64,000 nt of DNA from Planococcus shenhongbingii (GTDB taxonomy: Bacteria > Bacillota > Bacilli > Bacillales_A > Planococcaceae). Below, one piece after another: positions 37,554-44,826 of this stretch (position 1 is its first letter; every line of letters begins with the position of its first letter). The stretch lies in NCBI RefSeq assembly GCF_030413635.1, contig NZ_CP129235.1:1922001-1986000 (forward strand). Reading direction: 5' to 3'. The notes under the pieces were generated by a model, which saw only the letters and a program-made list of their open reading frames with translations, was not told where the DNA came from and made no database searches. A program made the translations under genes and the position numbers.

Positions 37554-38045
37554 ATGACGCGCTCAATTAAAAAAGGTATAGAAACGAGGGAGACACTGGA
37601 AAGCAAAGAAGTGGAAAAGTTTCAAATGGCCGCTGCCGCCTATTGTGATTTTATTGATTCGTGCAGTTCTTTTGATGACAAAGAAACCTTGATCAAATTG
37701 CTTAGCATTGTCTCCCGGCTTTATACTGAAGCTTTTGAGTTGCCGGATGTCGAATCGGAAGAAGGGCATTCGGTCGATGTGGACTTTCCCTTGCCGGTAG
37801 TCGACTTCAAGAGCCACAACGTGTACAAGGAGATGTTCAACCCTTATCACGATACAACTCCTTTGAATGGTTGTTTGGACGACGATATAACAGGCATCTA
37901 CAGCGACATTAAAAACGGGCTGGTTTTATATGAGCAAGGAAATGTCAAAGAAGCGGTATGGGAGTGGAAGTTCGGCTTTGAAGTGCATTGGGGAGAGCAT
38001 GCCACAAGTGCCATCCGGGCCTTGCATTCTATAAACTTCCAATAA
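37554..38045 (+). CDS. DUF5063 domain protein
   Basis: Predicted acidic soluble protein of 163 aa. The C-terminal half matches the DUF5063 pattern as I remember it: VYKEMFNPYHDTTPLNGCLDDDITGIYSDIKNGLVLYEQG, then AVWEWKFGFEVHWGEHATSAIRALH. Its biochemical function is unknown. The start has only a weak AAGAAGA ribosome-binding site, so an internal start is possible. It lies about 1.2 kb after the Tc genes and 126 bases before another small acidic protein gene. Small acidic proteins behind RHS-type toxin genes are often immunity proteins, but this pairing is speculative here. Confidence 0.7.
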   Translation: MTRSIKKGIETRETLESKEVEKFQMAAAAYCDFIDSCSSFDDKETLIKLLSIVSRLYTEAFELPDVESEEGHSVDVDFPLPVVDFKSHNVYKEMFNPYHDTTPLNGCLDDDITGIYSDIKNGLVLYEQGNVKEAVWEWKFGFEVHWGEHATSAIRALHSINFQ

Positions 38046-38171
38046 GTTCGTTTAAAGTGAAGCAGAATTATAACTCCTTTTAATGGAGTGAAAAGGTTAC
38101 GAAATATGGAAAGAAGTAAGCGCGAATAAATTGCAGAATAAACAAATTCTTCAATAAACGGGGAGGATACC

Positions 38172-38477
38172 ATGGCGATCTACTATTTTATGATGGAAGC
38201 ATTACCAAGACCTGATAACCCGGAAAAGGAAGAATTTGAAGGAGCATTCATAAGCTGCTGGGTAGATTCAGCGGATATGACATCAGCCTTAACTGAAGCT
38301 TCCAGGTACATCAAAAGTGAAGGATGGAAAATACTGCGGATTGAAGAGCAGTTTATCGCGAACCGGGAGCGGTATGAAGGAGACCCGGAACGTTTGGATT
38401 TACTCGACTATTTCGATCAAGCCTTGCAAGACGGAGTTTCTGCGATTTTCCATGTTTGGCCAAAGGCTGAAAAATGA
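38172..38477 (+). CDS. Hypothetical acidic protein, 101 aa
   Basis: Predicted acidic soluble protein of 101 aa behind a strong GGGGAGGATACC site. Conserved-looking features are YYFMMEALPRP at the start and SEGWKILRIEEQFIANRERY in the middle; there is no signal peptide or membrane segment. I do not recognise the family. It follows the DUF5063 gene on the same strand with a 126-base gap. As with that gene, an immunity or toxin-neighbourhood role is possible but not shown. Confidence 0.65.
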   Translation: MAIYYFMMEALPRPDNPEKEEFEGAFISCWVDSADMTSALTEASRYIKSEGWKILRIEEQFIANRERYEGDPERLDLLDYFDQALQDGVSAIFHVWPKAEK

Positions 38478-38521
38478 CTTTCTAATTTCTTGCCAGCTGG
38501 TAATATATCGAAGGGAGGAAG

Positions 38522-38713
38522 ATGCAGAGAGAATGGATTTATTTGGATGAAGAAGAAATAATTGGTCTTATACTTAGCCAGCGAAAGTCACTTTTAATAA
38601 AAAGCCTGATGGACACGAAGTCTTGTATTTATATATCAATGAGTAAACTAGGGAGAAAACATGCTCTTTATCAGCATGTTTTCTCCCTTTTTAAATTGCA
38701 TTCTTTACAATAA
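38522..38713 (+). pseudogene. Short ORF, probable gene remnant, 63 aa
   Basis: Starts at an ATG behind GAAGGGAGGAAG, so translation initiation looks genuine, but its last third runs through the terminator hairpin at 38650-38693. A real gene rarely does this. It is best read as the start of a former gene joined to other DNA by a deletion. No family recognised. Confidence 0.4.
38650..38693 (+). terminator. Rho-independent terminator
   Basis: Perfect 16-bp stem (AGGGAGAAAACATGCT and its complement; arms 38650-38665 and 38673-38688) with a 7-base loop and a run of five T. It closes the small genes at 37554-38477 and faces the end of the convergent methyltransferase gene. Confidence 0.92.
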
Positions 38714-38749
38714 GATATCAAACAAAAACGCTTAAGAAAATTGAGCAAT

Positions 38750-39412
38750 TCAAGGCTTATAAGCTTTATATGCCCGCAATGTTCCGAGGATGGTCGAGAA
38801 TTTCCTAGTTTCCTCAATGGCCGCAAAACCGGTTTCTTTTAACAAAGCCGGAATAATGCCTCTGACATGCGGTGAAGTGGTTTCGAAGCCGTCCAAGAAC
38901 TGGACAGGGAGAAAGGCAGCGCGCATCCATTCGTTTTGCGGTTTCTCAAAATCAAGGATATGAAATTGGCCGCCTGATTTGAGAACTCGGAGAACTTCCT
39001 CAAATGTTTCCTTCTTTTTCTCAAGCGTCAAATGATGAACAAACAAACTTGTGAAGACATGATGAAACTGGTTGGCGGAGAAAGGAAGCTGATCAGAAAA
39101 ACCTTCCTTAAAGACAATCCCTTTGGCTCGATTTTCTTTCATCTTTTCTTTGGCGATTGCGAGTATTTGTGGGTCAGCATCGATTCCTGTCACTTGGATA
39201 CCGGAATGGGTTTGCTGAAGTAAAAAGGCGAGTGTCCCAGTGCCACATGCCAAATCCAATATAAGTTCGCCAGAGCGGATGGAGGCTTGGTGGATCAAAT
39301 GCATTTTCATCTTTTTTTCCTGCAAGCCGGATGCGACCAACGGATCATAGAAGCGGGTCAGCCAGTGGTATTTGAGTGCCGGTATATAAGCTTTTGGATT
39401 GTCTTTTTTCAT
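38750..39412 (-). CDS. Class I SAM-dependent methyltransferase
   Basis: Predicted protein of 220 aa with a Rossmann methyltransferase core: motif I LILDLACGTGTLAFLL, acidic motif II VTGIDADPQIL, FKEGFSDQLPF, and post-motif LKSGGQFHILDFEKP. The pattern is of the UbiE/Methyltransf_11 group, which acts on small molecules. The substrate cannot be told. AAGAGGAGG precedes the start. It is a single gene between the accessory zone and a decayed stretch. Confidence 0.85.
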   Translation of the reverse strand: MKKDNPKAYIPALKYHWLTRFYDPLVASGLQEKKMKMHLIHQASIRSGELILDLACGTGTLAFLLQQTHSGIQVTGIDADPQILAIAKEKMKENRAKGIVFKEGFSDQLPFSANQFHHVFTSLFVHHLTLEKKKETFEEVLRVLKSGGQFHILDFEKPQNEWMRAAFLPVQFLDGFETTSPHVRGIIPALLKETGFAAIEETRKFSTILGTLRAYKAYKP

Positions 39413-39446
39413 GAAAGGCGCCTCCTCTTATTAAGCTTATTATGTG

Positions 39447-39557
39447 GCAGCGACTTTGGAACTCGAAGTCTGGGAATTTGCTGAAGATGCAATTCGTTTC
39501 TATAAGTCCATGGGGATAAAAAACCAAGTTAGAAAAATGGATATTCAAATTAATTAG
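39447..39557 (+). pseudogene. 3' fragment of a GNAT acetyltransferase gene
   Basis: Thirty-six codons reading LELEVWEFAEDAIRFYKSMG followed by a short tail and a stop match the C-terminal end of GNAT acetyltransferases (the E..VWEFN..A..FY...G pattern). There is no start or upstream domain, so only the tail of a deleted gene remains. Confidence 0.6.
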
Positions 39558-39558
39558 A

Positions 39559-39687
39559 TCGCCGAAAGCGCTGAATCCGGCAACCGTTAAAACTGTCCAA
39601 ACCCAGCTGGAATCCGCAAACGAAATCTACATCCTTGGCGGGAAAGGCGCAATGCCGACCAGCAGCATCAAGCAGCTGTTTGAGTGA
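39559..39687 (+). pseudogene. Fragment of a cell-wall-binding repeat (CWB2) protein gene
   Basis: A frame ending in VQTQLESANEIYILGGKG and a stop resembles the cell-wall-binding repeat 2 pattern (...IYILGG.GAVS...I...L). It directly abuts the GNAT fragment without its own start, so it is a relic brought next to it by deletion or recombination. Confidence 0.5.
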
Positions 39688-39735
39688 GTGATAATCGAAA
39701 AGAAAAATAATGAAGCAGGCGTAATGCTGCACTGG

Positions 39736-39781
39736 CCCCGAATGAAGGACACTCTAAAAGGTTCCTCATCCGGGGTTTTTT
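39736..39781 (+). terminator. Imperfect Rho-independent terminator
   Basis: CCCCGAATGAAGGAC pairs with GTTCCTCATCCGGGG at most positions, followed by TTTTTT. It lies about 50 bases after the CWB2 fragment and probably once terminated that gene. Confidence 0.65.
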
Positions 39782-39844
39782 GTTTCAGCCCGACTATCCA
39801 AATTGAAAAACAAGGGAAGACAAAATGCTGTTCAAAAGAAGCCA

Positions 39845-40066
39845 TCATTGTCCGATCAAAATCATGCTTAGCACGCCGAAAAAGATAAAAGCAGCATAAA
39901 TGATGAGCGGCACCGTCTGCATCTTCATCCATTCCTCTTTAGATACCATTTCTTGTTCTTCCGCATTGTATAAGAACACACAAAGTTTTATGATGTAAAT
40001 TAAACTTAAAGCTCCAAAACAGACGAATGCGATTAAACTAAAATTTAATAATGATATTGTGTCCAT
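39845..40066 (-). CDS. Small membrane protein, 73 aa
   Basis: Predicted protein of 73 aa with two transmembrane helices (about residues 5-30 and 50-71) separated by a charged loop containing EEQEMVSKEEWMK. A ribosome-binding site AAGGGG precedes the ATG. No family recognised. Single gene. Confidence 0.6.
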   Translation of the reverse strand: MDTISLLNFSLIAFVCFGALSLIYIIKLCVFLYNAEEQEMVSKEEWMKMQTVPLIIYAAFIFFGVLSMILIGQ

Positions 40067-40468
40067 TTCGATGAACCCCTTATCGCTTTCTAAAATTTAA
40101 AAGCGCAGATTAAGTTGTCTCGCCATCAGGGCAATTCCATTAACTACTACTTTCTTTAGAAATGCTAATTTTCCTTCATAAATAGCAACTTTTAAATACA
40201 ATGCAGCAAGAATTAGAAAAAGGTGACAGTTGAATGAAATATGAAAAAAGCAGAACTGTAATTTCTTTGATCTTTCGATATAAGTAAAAAGTGCTTTCCA
40301 GCGGATTAAAAACACCGAAAGAAAGCACTCTTTTTGTCATTTTATTTTAAGGAGTTCAATGTTTCTCTTGACTCATAGCCAGCATATTGGCCTGCTGATT
40401 TTCAGGTTTTTAAAAAGCATTTAATGCCATTAAAAAAGCCTGAGAGAAACTTGAATCATCGATTTTAA
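40067..40468. other. Intergenic region upstream of small membrane protein gene
   Basis: About 400 bases without a supported gene. A terminator-like structure (AAGTGCTTTC pairing with GAAAGCACT, then TTTTT; about 40286-40335, long loop) is present. A GTTTCTCT/AGAGAAAC pair further on, near the end of abrB, may help terminate abrB. Confidence 0.4.
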
Positions 40469-40741
40469 TTAACTGCTTTGACTCTGGATTTGCTGAAGTA
40501 ATATTTCCGCACCTTCTGGACTTAAGAATATCCCCGGAGCGTATTCCTCGTTTTCTTTTTTCACTTCACCGGTGATCAGACATGCACGATAAGGTTCGTA
40601 TTTCTTCAGAATAATCTTGTCTTCTTCGATGAATATCTCGACTGCATCCGCTTCGGCTATTTCCAATGACCTTCTTAATTCAATCGGCATAACTATGCGT
40701 CCTAACTCGTCTACTTTTCTGACAATTCCTGTACTTTTCAT
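40469..40741 (-). CDS. abrB: AbrB-family transition-state regulator
   Basis: Predicted protein of 90 aa, close to AbrB length. The N-terminal SpoVT-AbrB swapped-hairpin DNA-binding domain is clear (KSTGIVRKVDELGRIVMPIE, then LRRSLEIAEADAVEIF). The C-terminal part (YRACLITGEVKKENEEY) fits AbrB/Abh proteins of Bacillales, which repress post-exponential genes. CAGGAGGCAGATC precedes the start. Whether it is AbrB itself or a paralogue cannot be told. Confidence 0.88.
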   Translation of the reverse strand: MKSTGIVRKVDELGRIVMPIELRRSLEIAEADAVEIFIEEDKIILKKYEPYRACLITGEVKKENEEYAPGIFLSPEGAEILLQQIQSQSS

Positions 40742-40977
40742 GATCTGCCTCCTGAGAATCCATTTTGTCTTTACATTATTGCTGTTGCTTTTTATTGCGC
40801 GTCTTGAGAAGTGTCAAATTTCAAGTGCGCATTGATTAGATTGCACCTATTCAGTTAACTTTCAGTATTACAAAATATACCATAAATAGCAATCTTAAAT
40901 TTATCACTTCTTTTAATTGCTTTAACTAGCAGGAAGGGTAAAGATTCCTTTTACAACTTGCTGTTATTGGAATTACT

Positions 40978-42261
40978 TTAAATTAGGACTTGAACAGTTT
41001 GAAACAGCAGGAACAGATTCAGGGCGATAATGACAGATGCGATGGACCAGGCCAGGAACTTGGTGATCGAACGGTTCACCAGGCTGCCCATGATTTTCTG
41101 ATTGCTCGTGAAAATGATCAGGGGAACCAAGGCAAACGGAATGCCGAAAGACAGGATGACTTGGCTTAAAACCAGCGCCGCTGTCGGATTGACCCCCAAG
41201 GCGATAATAGCAAGCGGTGGAAGCATCGTGATGGCTCTTCTTACATACAGGGGAATCCGCCGTCTAATATAGCCCTGCATGATAATATCGCCGGTTTTCG
41301 TGCCGACAGAAGAACTGGCCAATCCGGATGCCAGCAGCGCAACGCCGAATAAGATGGCAGAGAACGGACCAACGATTTCCCTGAATTGGGTAAAAGCCAC
41401 ATCCAGGTCCTGGACGAGCATGCCACTGCCGAAGAAAAGGGAAGCCGCGACAATCAGCATACTGGCATTAACTGCCCCTGCAATGATCATGGCAATCAAC
41501 ACATCAAAAAACTCGTAGTAGAATATCTTTCTCCGCTCCGTTTCCGTTTTCCCGATTACCCGTTTTTGCGTTAACGCGGAATGCAGATAGATGGCGTGGG
41601 GCATAACGGTTGCCCCCAAAATGCCGGCAGCTAACATGACACTATCCACTCCTTGGAATTGAGGCGTGAAAAGCCCTGTGAAAATGGAAGCAGGGTCGGG
41701 TTGGGCAAAAAACATCTGCAGCCCGAAAGACAGGACGACAATCAGCACCATACCCGAAATTCCAGCCTCCAGCTGCCTTACCCCTCTTCGCTGCAATTCT
41801 AATATAGCAAAAGAGCCTACGGCAGAAATCAGGGCTGCCGGGAACAACGGGATGCCAAACAATAGATATAAGCCCAAGGCAGCTCCGATAAACTCTGCCA
41901 GGTCCGTCGCCATGACAACTAATTCGCCTTGGATCCACAGACCGAAAGAAACCGGTTTGGGCAGGTTTTCACGTGATACTTCCGGAAGATTCAATCCGGT
42001 AGCGATGCCCAATTTGGCCGATAAGGATTGAATCAGAATGGCCATTAAATTGGATACTAGCACGACCCAAAGCAAGAGATAACCGTATTTCGAGCCAGCC
42101 GTGATATTCGTGGCGAAATTACCCGGATCGATGTAGGCGACTCCTGCGATGAAAGCAGGGCCCAGAAAAACCAGTACTTTGTGATGCTGTCTCCGGTAAG
42201 CGGTAATTTCCTCAAATGATTTGTACTCCGATTCAACTTTTTTCACATGGAGATCAAGCAT
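40978..42261 (-). CDS. mntH: Nramp-type divalent metal (Mn2+) transporter
   Basis: Predicted membrane protein of 427 aa with about eleven transmembrane helices. The metal-site motif of helix 1 (DPGNFATN) and the helix 6 motif (MPHAIYLHSA) are present. It imports Mn2+ with protons. The start follows GAGAGGAGG. A sequence matching an MntR operator lies 55 bases upstream of the start, supporting manganese-controlled expression. Confidence 0.93.
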   Translation of the reverse strand: MLDLHVKKVESEYKSFEEITAYRRQHHKVLVFLGPAFIAGVAYIDPGNFATNITAGSKYGYLLLWVVLVSNLMAILIQSLSAKLGIATGLNLPEVSRENLPKPVSFGLWIQGELVVMATDLAEFIGAALGLYLLFGIPLFPAALISAVGSFAILELQRRGVRQLEAGISGMVLIVVLSFGLQMFFAQPDPASIFTGLFTPQFQGVDSVMLAAGILGATVMPHAIYLHSALTQKRVIGKTETERRKIFYYEFFDVLIAMIIAGAVNASMLIVAASLFFGSGMLVQDLDVAFTQFREIVGPFSAILFGVALLASGLASSSVGTKTGDIIMQGYIRRRIPLYVRRAITMLPPLAIIALGVNPTAALVLSQVILSFGIPFALVPLIIFTSNQKIMGSLVNRSITKFLAWSIASVIIALNLFLLFQTVQVLI

Positions 42262-42315
42262 GATTTTTTCCTCCTCTCCGAAATTCTGACTCCGCTTTAG
42301 TTTCCTTTGGGATAA

Positions 42316-42336
42316 AAAGTTTCCTTGAGGAAAATA
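42316..42336 (-). promoter_or_regulatory. MntR-like operator of mntH
   Basis: Read on the minus strand, TTTTCCTCAAGGAAACTTT lies upstream of mntH and agrees closely with the MntR box of Bacillus (TTTGCCTTAAGGAAAC). It contains the near-perfect dyad TTTCCT-TG-AGGAAA. Assignment rests on pattern match plus position. Confidence 0.7.
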
Positions 42337-42579
42337 TAAAACTTATGCAGCCAAAATGCAACTGGTTTATTCTCAATTTTAAAAATATTATAAGAAGAAA
42401 TTGCCGCTTAATGGAACAATGGAAGTAACTGCATTGAAGATCATTACGGGTTATCCAGTATGGAAAATCTTTATAGAAAGTTGTTGTTTTTGGTATGGTA
42501 AATATTTGAAATTGAAAAATAAGGAACAAATATTGCTTGAATTCGTTCGATAAAGTAGTGGAGTGATTAAGGAGGATGT

Positions 42580-43395
42580 ATGGAAAATTTAGATGTAATT
42601 TTAATTATCAAAATGATCGTTATCGGATTAGTTCAAGGTCTAACTGAACCGATACCAGTTTCGTCAAGCGGCCATGTCATGATCGCAAGCGAAATCTTAG
42701 GATTAGGCGAACAAGGTTTTACTTTTGCCATATTAACTAATACGGCTTCGCTTCTAGCAATTCTGTATATTTACCGACAGGATATTGCGAGGCTGGCTGT
42801 TAACTCCATCCGATACATAAAAACCAAGGATTCGGCCTACAAAAGTGATTTTCGTTTTGTCTGTTACATCATCATTGGTACGATTCCAGCGGGATTGCTG
42901 GGTGTCTTGTTAAGTGATTTTATAGCGGAGAGCGTCAGCATGACCACTATTGCATTTATGCTGTTTGTGACCGGGATAGCCCTTTGGCTAATCCGGAATA
43001 AGCAAGGTTCCAAAAACGAAAGCACCATGACCGGAAAAGACGCTTTCCTTGTCGGATTAGGGCAAGCGGTTGCGCTAACGCCAGGCATCAGCCGTTCAGG
43101 AGCAACCATCATTTCAGCTATTGCCGTTGGCTTGAATCAGGAAACGGCTTTAAGGTTTTCTTTTATGCTTTACATCCCTGTTAGTTTAGGTGGAGTAGTT
43201 CTAGGGTTTACGGATTTTTTAGATGAACCCGATAAAGCGGCATTAGCAATTCCGTATACAGCGGCATTCGTTGCCACGCTGTTTATGACTTACTTTGCCT
43301 TGCGGTGGTTTATGGGGATTATGAAGAGTGGGAAATTGGTGTATTTTACTTATTATTGTTTCCTTGTGGGGATACTCCTTCTGGTATTCTTTTAA
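42580..43395 (+). CDS. uppP: Undecaprenyl-diphosphate phosphatase (UppP/BacA family)
   Basis: Predicted membrane protein of 271 aa. The first signature reads GLTEPIPVSSSGH, compared with the usual GxTEfLPISSTGH, and the second is PGISRSGATI with the catalytic arginine. The enzyme dephosphorylates undecaprenyl diphosphate to recycle the carrier lipid for wall synthesis and can confer bacitracin tolerance. AAGGAGGATGT precedes the ATG. The substitutions in the first motif suggest a secondary paralogue. Confidence 0.88.
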   Translation: MENLDVILIIKMIVIGLVQGLTEPIPVSSSGHVMIASEILGLGEQGFTFAILTNTASLLAILYIYRQDIARLAVNSIRYIKTKDSAYKSDFRFVCYIIIGTIPAGLLGVLLSDFIAESVSMTTIAFMLFVTGIALWLIRNKQGSKNESTMTGKDAFLVGLGQAVALTPGISRSGATIISAIAVGLNQETALRFSFMLYIPVSLGGVVLGFTDFLDEPDKAALAIPYTAAFVATLFMTYFALRWFMGIMKSGKLVYFTYYCFLVGILLLVFF

Positions 43396-43411
43396 AGTAG
43401 TTAACAAAACT

Positions 43412-43453
43412 AAAAGCGGAAAGAGCACTCATAAAGTGTCCTTTCCGCTTTTT
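43412..43453. terminator. Rho-independent terminator after uppP
   Basis: AAAAGCGGAAAG and its complement CTTTCCGCTTTT form the outer stem, with an inner CACT/AGTG pairing, and T runs lie on both strands. It sits between convergent uppP and the 97-aa gene and can serve both. Confidence 0.88.
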
Positions 43454-43491
43454 CTCTTAGGCTGTTTTTAGTGTTAACAAATGAAAACCGG

Positions 43492-43785
43492 CTAGTTTGA
43501 CTGTCGAAAGTCAGATGCTGCTGTTTGCAAATCTGATTTTGCTTCATCTACGAGTTTGTCGATCATCAAATCTTGTTTCAAATCTTCACGAGTGTAGTCG
43601 GCCGTCATTTCAATTTCTGAATCGGAGTCTAATTCAATCGCTCGTACAATAACGAGATTAACCAAGTCCGAGTAAGTATCGTTATCGTTCCAGCCGTGGA
43701 TTTCCTTTTCCCAAAAAGGCAGTCCGTTTTCAGTGAGTCCATGATTAATTCGATCATCGAGTTCGATGTATTTCCAAAATTTCAT
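43492..43785 (-). CDS. Hypothetical acidic protein, 97 aa
   Basis: Predicted acidic soluble protein of 97 aa (WKYIELDDRINHGLTENGLP, then WEKEIHGWNDNDTYSDL). No signal peptide or membrane segment. Family unrecognised. The upstream signal is modest. It faces uppP across a shared terminator. Confidence 0.55.
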   Translation of the reverse strand: MKFWKYIELDDRINHGLTENGLPFWEKEIHGWNDNDTYSDLVNLVIVRAIELDSDSEIEMTADYTREDLKQDLMIDKLVDEAKSDLQTAASDFRQSN

Positions 43786-44076
43786 CTTAGTACCTGCTTT
43801 CCGGTTTTAATTGTTCGTAGCTCTCATTATAAAGCATGAAGAACGTTCAATCTTTCCTGTTTCCAGCTTAATAAAGCCATATTAAGGACAATGCCCATTT
43901 CAGCTTTATCTTTCAGTGGAATTAGCCCTAAACAACAAGTATATCATCGCTCACTTAACTTTAAAACATTACAGCCCTTCTTCATTTTCCTGTTCTTGGA
44001 ATGTGATGTTTTAGTCGGATTAATAAAGGCAATTGTTCAAAAGAAGGATTCTGTTTAAAAAGAGAGGAGTAACATA

Positions 44077-44460
44077 ATGTTTAATTACACTGTAGAAACT
44101 TCAAAAAGTAAAGACGAAGCTGTGCGTGCACTGGAAAAGAATTTAATGGAAGAACAGTTCGGCATTTTGTGGAATTTCGATCTGACTGCAAAACTTCAGG
44201 AAAAAGGAACGGACTTTGACACACCATTTACTATACTGGAAGTTTGCAATCCGCAGGAAGCGAATCGGGTGCTGTCTGAAGATCTGCTGGTCGGCTATTT
44301 TCTCCCTTGCAAAATTGTCGTATATGTTGAAAACGATACAACAAAAATCGGGATGCCCAAACCGAGTGCATTGATTGAAATGATACAGAACGAGTCGATC
44401 AAGAAAATCGCAGTGGATATTGAAGAGAGATTAATTGGTTGTATTGATAAATCGGTGTAA
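44077..44460 (+). CDS. DUF302 domain protein
   Basis: Predicted soluble protein of 127 aa. The order TVETSKSKDEAVRALEKNL, FGILWNFDLTAKLQEKG, FTILEVCNPQEANRVL and LPCKIVVYVENDTTKIGM is characteristic of DUF302, a family of unknown function found in many bacteria. AGAGAGGAG precedes the start. A strong terminator follows. Confidence 0.88.
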   Translation: MFNYTVETSKSKDEAVRALEKNLMEEQFGILWNFDLTAKLQEKGTDFDTPFTILEVCNPQEANRVLSEDLLVGYFLPCKIVVYVENDTTKIGMPKPSALIEMIQNESIKKIAVDIEERLIGCIDKSV

Positions 44461-44491
44461 CAGGATATCCTTTTATTTTTTATATTCCAAC

Positions 44492-44522
44492 AAAAGGAGA
44501 CAGCTGCCGGCTGTCTCCTTTT
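44492..44522 (+). terminator. Rho-independent terminator after the DUF302 gene
   Basis: Perfect 12-bp stem AAAAGGAGACAG / CTGTCTCCTTTT with a 7-base loop, 30 bases after the stop codon. Confidence 0.9.
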
Positions 44523-44743
44523 AAGTGTGCTTTTTTTGTATCACTTAACTTTAACGAAGCCCTGGCTATTTCCGCTAATATTATTTGTTTGATAATATTC
44601 ATAAGTATTCTAAAGTGAATTATTGATAATCTTTATGCCTAATAAATAGCATGTTTTTAGCTTTTTTTATTAAAAAACAATCAAAATAAATTCAAAAGAA
44701 ACAAAATTACTAATAACATTTACTTTGTTATTTTGAATTTATG

Positions 44744-44772
44744 TTGACAAAGAGGCCCTACATAATTATAGT
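44744..44772 (+). promoter_or_regulatory. Sigma-A promoter of the nik-type ABC operon
   Basis: TTGACA at 44744-44749 and TATAGT at 44767-44772 with exactly 17 bases between them. A Fur box begins ten bases after the -10 element, covering the expected start of transcription. Confidence 0.85.
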
Positions 44773-44781
44773 TTCAATAGT

Positions 44782-44800
44782 GATATTGAGAATCATTATC
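44782..44800 (+). promoter_or_regulatory. Fur box
   Basis: GATATTGAGAATCATTATC matches the 19-base Fur consensus GATAATGATAATCATTATC at 17 positions. The inner TGAGAATCATTATCA fits the Bacillus 7-1-7 motif at 14 of 15 positions. It overlaps the start region of the operon and predicts iron-dependent repression. Confidence 0.85.
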
Positions 44801-44826
44801 AATAGATTTAGTCAGAGAGGAATTAA

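Noticed and set aside
40097..40315. 72-residue minus-strand open frame
   Set aside because: Unusual composition, no ribosome-binding site, and it overlaps a terminator-like hairpin.
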